DNA from: Delphinapterus leucas
Taxonomy: Eukaryota > Chordata > Mammalia > Artiodactyla > Monodontidae
NCBI RefSeq assembly: GCF_002288925.2
Contig: NW_022098062.1
Coordinates: 10,319,603-10,383,602 of the forward strand
Length of the DNA stretch: 64,000 nt
Reading direction: 5' to 3'
Made by a program: the position numbers and the translations under genes. Each line of letters starts with the position of its first letter. The first letter of the stretch is position 1. Positions 58,640 through 64,000 of the stretch are shown one piece after another. The notes below the pieces were generated by a model. It was not told the origin of the DNA and did no database searches. It worked only from the letters and a program-made list of their open reading frames with translations.

Positions 58640-59215
58640 TTCACTAAGGGTTCCCTCTCCTGCTTACACTCTGAGGGCTCGGAGTGTAAGCCAAAGCCCT
58701 TTCTGTGTCCTGGAAGCCCATCTTTATCTGGCTTCTAGATACAGGGCTGACCTCTCTGACGTCTCCAATGACTTCCCTGCCCCTTCTCCCCACTCCAGCC
58801 ATACTGGTCCCCTTTACGGTCCTCTAATCCTCCAGACACGCTCCTGCCTCAGGACCTTCACACGGCTATTCCCTCTTCCTGAAGACTCTTCCTCCAGAGG
58901 ACTTCCTGGCTGAATTTGCTCAGGTCATTCTTCAAAGACTGACTCCAAAGACCCTTCCTTGCATCCCCGCCTAGTATTTACACACCCACTCTGCAACATT
59001 TCAAATTCAGGGTTATTTTTTGTAGCACTTACTATATCTGATTAAGTACATATTTTCCTTATCTTGTTTCTCATTTCTCTCCTAAGTAAAACTTAAGCTC
59101 CAGGAGAGCAAGGAGTTTTGTTGGTTCTGTTCATTCCTAGATCCCCAGTGCGTAGATCAGGGCCCGGCACTTAGTGGGTCCCTAGTTTCGTTAAATGAAT
59201 GGATTAGTTCCAGAG
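58640..59215 (+). mobile_element. L2 LINE 3' end
   Basis: It contains 'caggaccttcacacggc', 'tcaggtcattcttcaaa', 'ttaagctccaggagagcaag' and 'agggcccggcacttagtggg', ending in 'gttaaatgaatgga'. This is the ordered L2 3' terminus. Confidence 0.85.
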
Positions 59216-59744
59216 GTGAAATAATTTTGCCAGCTGCACAGGCAGACCCACAACTTGCCTAACGCAGCCTCTTCCCATGAAATCGCCTGTAATAAGTAGC
59301 AAGAACTAGTTTGTCCCCACGGAGAGACAGCACACCCCACCCCCAGCCGACAGCTTCCCCAGAGTCCTTCCTGGGGAGTTCCCCGGCCCCGGCCCTCTGC
59401 TTCCCTCCAGTGCTTCACCTGGAGCCCTGCAGCAATTTTCATAAAAGTGTTCGTTTGTCCCTCCAGGGGAAGCCAGATGTTAAGAGTCAAGGAGGTCCTG
59501 CCCCTCTCACCTCACCCACAACCAAGTCCTTCCTTGTCCTGACTGAGGTCATCAGCCTGGCTGACACTGGGGACAGGGACCCCGCCCCCCTCAGAGACAC
59601 TCTACAGCCTTCCAGGGAGGCCCTGGCTCCTTCAACCTGGATCATGGCCACGATCCCCCGGAGAGAAGCCCAGGGAAGCCTCCCCCCACGCATCTCTGCG
59701 AGCAGCACAGGGGTCCCTTGCAGATAGATGCACCCACGCTTAAA

Positions 59745-59885
59745 TCCTGTTGCATCCTGACTCCTCACTACGGATTGCGTGATGCTGGGGAAGGTTACCT
59801 CTCCGAGTCCTCTTCTCCCATCTGTAAAATGGGATGATAGCACCTACCTTGCAGGGCTGTCGCAGGAATAGATGTGATGTAGGTA
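59745..59885 (+). mobile_element. MIR SINE, partial
   Basis: 'ttctcccatctgtaaaatgg' and 'gcacctaccttgcagggctg'. Confidence 0.78.
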
Positions 59886-62329
59886 GAAGGCCTGGCCAAG
59901 AGGGTCCTGATAAGTGCCAGCTTCACTACCCTCACCCTGAGCTGACCCTCCAGTGTCCTTGTGGACACTTGCGGTAATCCCTTGCCTGGGCTCAGTCGCC
60001 AGTGGGGTGATCTTTAAAGCAGGCTCTTGGGGCACCTTTCTGTCCCGGACCCTCAGCATGATCTCTGCCAGCCAACCACCCATCCGGCATCCCCAGCCTT
60101 CCCTTCTTCCCCCGAAACCCCATGCAAAACGGCTGTTCCCTGCTGGCATCTGGCCCTACCTCTTGTTCTTCCAGTCTTTTCTGAGATATGGGGGCAACTG
60201 GGGTGGGAGCACCACTCTTCCATCCTGGAAAGACCACAAGGCAAAGACCCCCAAGCCCTCCTCCTTTGCCTGTTGTTCCAGGCTAGAGCCAAAGAGGGGC
60301 GCACTCTGCTGTTTTCCCCAAGACCCAGAAATCAAGGAGCAATTTGGGAGGTATGGAGAGGCAGTCCCAGCCCCCAGATCCCTCCTTCAGTGCTGCCTGT
60401 CCAGAGGGACAGTGTCCTCAGTTGCCGTGCCTCAGCCTCTCCTGTCTTCCCCCAGCAGGCCTCCTTTGTCTCCGGATTCCTCAGCCTTGGGCAACCGTCT
60501 GGGGTGGTCATGGTTGGGCTCGTGAGGTAGGGAGTTAACAGACTGGGACATCGGCTGAGCTTTGTCTCCCTGGTGCTCAAGAACCAGCAATGAGGCGAGG
60601 GCCCTCATCACCAGTCTCCTCGAGATGGGATCCTCCAGATTCACCTGCCCTGGGTGTGGGGGGCTGCACGGCAGAGGGCACAGCCTTGGACTCCAGGCCC
60701 CCAGCCAATCCTCCTGGTGCTGGCTCACAGCTGGAGAGAAGCCAGAAGCCCCTAGAGAGCCCCGATTCCCGGCTCAGGTCCGTCTTCAGCTGCATGGCAT
60801 GTGTGGTCACTCGGCAGGGAAGGTGGTGACTCTCAGGCCCCATCTGTGTTGCCCAGATGTCCCGAACCCCAAGGAACGCTGTCTCCTGTCTCCTGCTGTG
60901 GCTGTGGATGCCAGGGTCCCTGGGGTCTTATAAGGCAGGGCTGGGAGGGGGTGGGCCCTAGAGGGTCCATTCCTTAATTGTTGGCTTCAAGATGGCGCAA
61001 GCCATGGGGCACACAGGTCCTGGGAGCTGCCAAAGGGCAATGTACTCAGAGTCAAGGTCGCCCAAGTCTTTCTGCTCCCTGAGCAGGCAGGAGATGGGGA
61101 CGTCCCCTTCTGCTTCTACAGCTGGTGACAAGGGCAAAGCTGTCTGACCCACCTCTCCCACAGTGAATACCCTGGAGAGAAATGCATTCTTGACTTTTCT
61201 AAGTCACGTCTGGGTTTGAACTAGAACGGAGGCTGTTTCTCTCCAGCTGCAGCCCTTCTCCTTCCAGTAACTACATCCCTCCCTACCTCTGAAAGGCAGG
61301 TCCCAACTCACTACCTCCAGGAAGACCTCCAGGATCAAGCCTGCCCCTTGCCGCTCCCACCCTTCCTCCACGACCTTCTGGATTCCACTGACATGGCCCA
61401 AATGGCTCACACCTGGCTTTGTAATCATCTTTGGCATTTATTTCACAAGACTACCAGGTCTGTTCTGGTTTTTTCGAGGACACAGATCATGGGGTCTGTT
61501 AAATGTCTGTCTTCACTGAGTCTGGTGCCCATCTCGGATCACTTGGTAACAATTCCATCCATTTTATGGTTCTTGATTGTTCCAAAGAACTCTTGCCTGT
61601 TTGATCTGCTTCGTTCTGTCCAACGACTTAGTCAAGCAAGTTTTGAGATACCCATCCTACAGAAGAGGAATCTCCCATGGTATGTGGACAAGTCAAAACT
61701 TGAACCCCAGTTTAAAAGACAGAAGGGGAACCCTGCTATCAAAGAAAGAGCACATAAGGAACTGGCTGGTGATATAAATATTAATAACGTGGACAAAAAA
61801 ATGTTGCCTGCCATATTTTAGGAAACAATGAATGTTGCCCACCATCAAACCATTGGCCACTGCTGGTGACAGTACACCCTGAGGGGGATATAGGGTGAAG
61901 AAAAACAGGATACTGGCCCTAGGCAGTTAAGATAAATATCAAAGGAATAATTTCAATGAGCCCAGACTCATACATCTTCCCATACGTAGAAAGGCACTAA
62001 AATCCTTAACTTGGGCTGCCTGGTTTTTGTGATTAGCAGTAATCTTTTCATGTTTAGCTGTACATGGTTTTTGTTTGTTTGTTTTTCAGTAAAGACTCCT
62101 ATATATCCTGGCTTCTCCCTTACCTCTTTGGAACAGCTCCGCAGAGCTATCTGAGAGGCTGTCTTCCACACCATAGTCCTCAGTAATACCCCTGAATAAC
62201 ACATAATTCTCAACTTTTAGGTTGTGTGCTATTGTCGACAATAACATAATATCTACACGTAAAATTTTCAGTGTTTTTATGTCCATCGTGTCACTCTGAC
62301 CCTGTGAGGTAACAGGAAAGATATTGATA

Positions 62330-62480
62330 GGCCCACTGGACAGTTGAGGAAACCAAGGCTCCCAGGTGTACACAGGAGCCCAGCTTACCCCATGGCTAGG
62401 AAGGACTTCATTTTGCAGAGAAGGAAACTGACAAAGATGCTGGGGTCTGCCCCGGATCACACAGCTGGAGGGAACACAAG
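62330..62480 (-). mobile_element. MIR-family remnant
   Basis: 'tgcagagaaggaaactgaca' and 'ggatcacacagctggaggg'. Confidence 0.6.
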
Positions 62481-63879
62481 GAAATGTCCTGAGCCTCTTT
62501 CTGTTCCACCAGGCCACCCCCAAGCCTGGCTGGGAGGCAAGAACCCACTCATCTGGATGATACAGGGGGCCCACCACCTGGCAGCCCCTAACACCCCAAG
62601 TCCTTCAAGATACCTGATCGCGCCATCACCTGCTCTGCGATCCCTGCCTTGGAAAGTGCCCCGCTATTGTGCAACCAGGCACGGGGCTGGGGCTGGGGCT
62701 GGCTCCATAAAGTCAGCAGCCGGCTGGCTTGAGCTGGCTGATCCTGGCCCCCTGGAGTTCAACTGTGACAGCAATGAATCACACTAATGGTGAGAGGTGG
62801 CCGCTCTCCCTCTCTGTGGCCTAGAGATAGGTATTTCCAAGGCTCCTCCCCTGGCTCAGACAAACACACCTGACCTACCCCCCACCATCTGTCTCACTCT
62901 CTCTGGGCCCGGGGTGAGGCAGAACTACCAGGGACAAGGTTGGGTGAACCAGACAGAGCTGGACCACTCTCCCACCCTGGCTCTGCCAGCCCATGATCCT
63001 GCGGAGGGCAGAACCCTCCTCCCCACAAGAAGAGAAGGAGCCCGCTGACCTTGGGGTGTGCTTCAGCCTGGCATCCCCCTCACCCACCCCTCTCTCCCTG
63101 CTGCTTGCACTGTGCCTCTGACTCTCTTCCAAGAACAATTTGGCAAGTTCCTATCCACAACCTGCAAAAAAAAAAGGGATGGGGAGGGCCACAGCCCAGG
63201 CGGACAGAGAAGGCAGACTGACCTTTTTTTATGTGGTACTAAGTAGCACCAACAGCTCATGCAAATAGACTTGAAAATCTTTGGAGTGAAATTCATGGGG
63301 AGGTGGGGAGCAGCGGGTACAGCCAGGAGGTGAAACGTGCAGGACACCTGAGATCTCTGAGACCCTTCTGGGAACTGGCACAGCACGACAGCTTTCCTGT
63401 TCAACCGAGTTACATCTGCTATATTCAGCCAAATCACAAATATAAGTTGTGTGCCTAGAGGCTGAGTGGACAGACGCGGTCCTGCCTGCACGAAATTCTG
63501 GCCCAGAAGGAAGACACACATTAAGCAGTGACCCATGCCTGGATTCCGGATTCTTCTGCCCTGGCCCTGCAGTGCTAGACCAAAGAGGAAGAAGCAGCTC
63601 ATCCATTGGTTGGGAGGTAAGGGGGTCGTCAATTCAGGCCCGGACACTTAGGTCATTCTGGGTAGGTTCTCAGAGTCCATCTTGCCTAGGGGATCCTATC
63701 TGCTGGTTATTTTCCCTCACCTTGAACACTTCCAGTGACTGGGAGCTCACTCCAGTTTGGGATCACCGTAGCCTGGGGACTAAGCACTCACTCACAATAG
63801 GCCAAGTTTTACCTCCTGCTCACGTCCAGCTGATGGGCCTGGGTCCTCTCCTCTGTGGCACAGGGTCACACTGTCTTGG

Positions 63880-63995
63880 AGCTGGATGGGCCTGGGCTAG
63901 ACCCTGGCTTTGACACCAGCAGTGCAAACTCGGGCAAGATCCACCAAGCCTCAGTTTCCTCATCTGTAAAATAGGGATGCCATCATACAGAGTCG
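63880..63995 (+). mobile_element. MIR SINE at right edge
   Basis: 'gcctcagtttcctcatctgt' and 'aaaatagggatgccatc'. Confidence 0.83.
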
Positions 63996-64000
63996 TGAGT

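Larger units (their letters stand above)
56538..64000. other. Right flank upstream of FXYD2, towards FXYD6
   Basis: No exon was recognised. The flank contains an L1 3' end (57646-57895), a (CA)16 microsatellite, an L2 tail (58640-59215) and MIRs. In human the next gene upstream is FXYD6 in the same orientation. Its conserved C-terminal coding sequence was not found, so it probably starts beyond 64,000. Confidence 0.65.

Noticed and set aside
63700..63790. Possible FXYD6 3' UTR or exon at the right edge
   Set aside because: The text resembles an old interspersed repeat ('cttccagtgactgggagctc'), and no FXYD6 C-terminal codons were found.

Overview
The window is mammalian nuclear DNA, almost certainly from a cetacean. 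Small exons with GT-AG boundaries lie in long introns. Ancient mammalian repeats (MIR, L2, L3/CR1, L1M, MER5A, MER20) are abundant. The youngest interspersed repeats are tRNA-derived SINEs of the CHR type, beginning 'ggggcttccctggtgg' in sense, which are typical of whales and dolphins. No ruminant Bov-tA or BovB element was seen. The window holds no bacterial-type genes, CRISPR array or viral gene.

Two protein-coding genes can be assigned, both on the minus strand. (1) Positions 1 to about 31,900 are the 5' part of DSCAML1, a neuronal Ig-superfamily adhesion receptor. Exon 1 (signal peptide) lies in a CpG island. Exon 2 (first Ig domain) and exon 3 (start of the second Ig domain) follow, and the rest of the gene lies off the left edge. 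Introns 1 (about 15.5 kb), 2 (3.5 kb) and 3 (more than 12 kb) fill the interval. (2) Positions about 49,575-56,540 are the whole of FXYD2, the gamma subunit that modulates the renal Na,K-ATPase. It has two alternative first exons (isoforms a and b), four shared coding exons and a likely separate 3' UTR exon ending at an AATAAA. The gene order and orientation match the human 11q23.3 order DSCAML1-FXYD2-FXYD6. No FXYD6 exon was recognised before the right edge.

Between the genes (about 31.9-49.5 kb) and to the right (about 56.6-64 kb) I found only repeats, simple sequence and unassigned DNA. Regulatory candidates are two HNF1-like sites 20 bp apart about 100 bp upstream of the FXYD2 isoform-a start codon, three POU octamers in 31 bp within DSCAML1 intron 1, a CCG repeat and G-rich tract beside the DSCAML1 start, and several AT-rich, TAAT-bearing blocks that may be conserved enhancers. 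Structural points are a 160-bp dispersed duplication in DSCAML1 intron 2, two SINEs inserted into older MIRs with intact target duplications, and a minisatellite in intron 3. I found no sign of a wholly new biological system.
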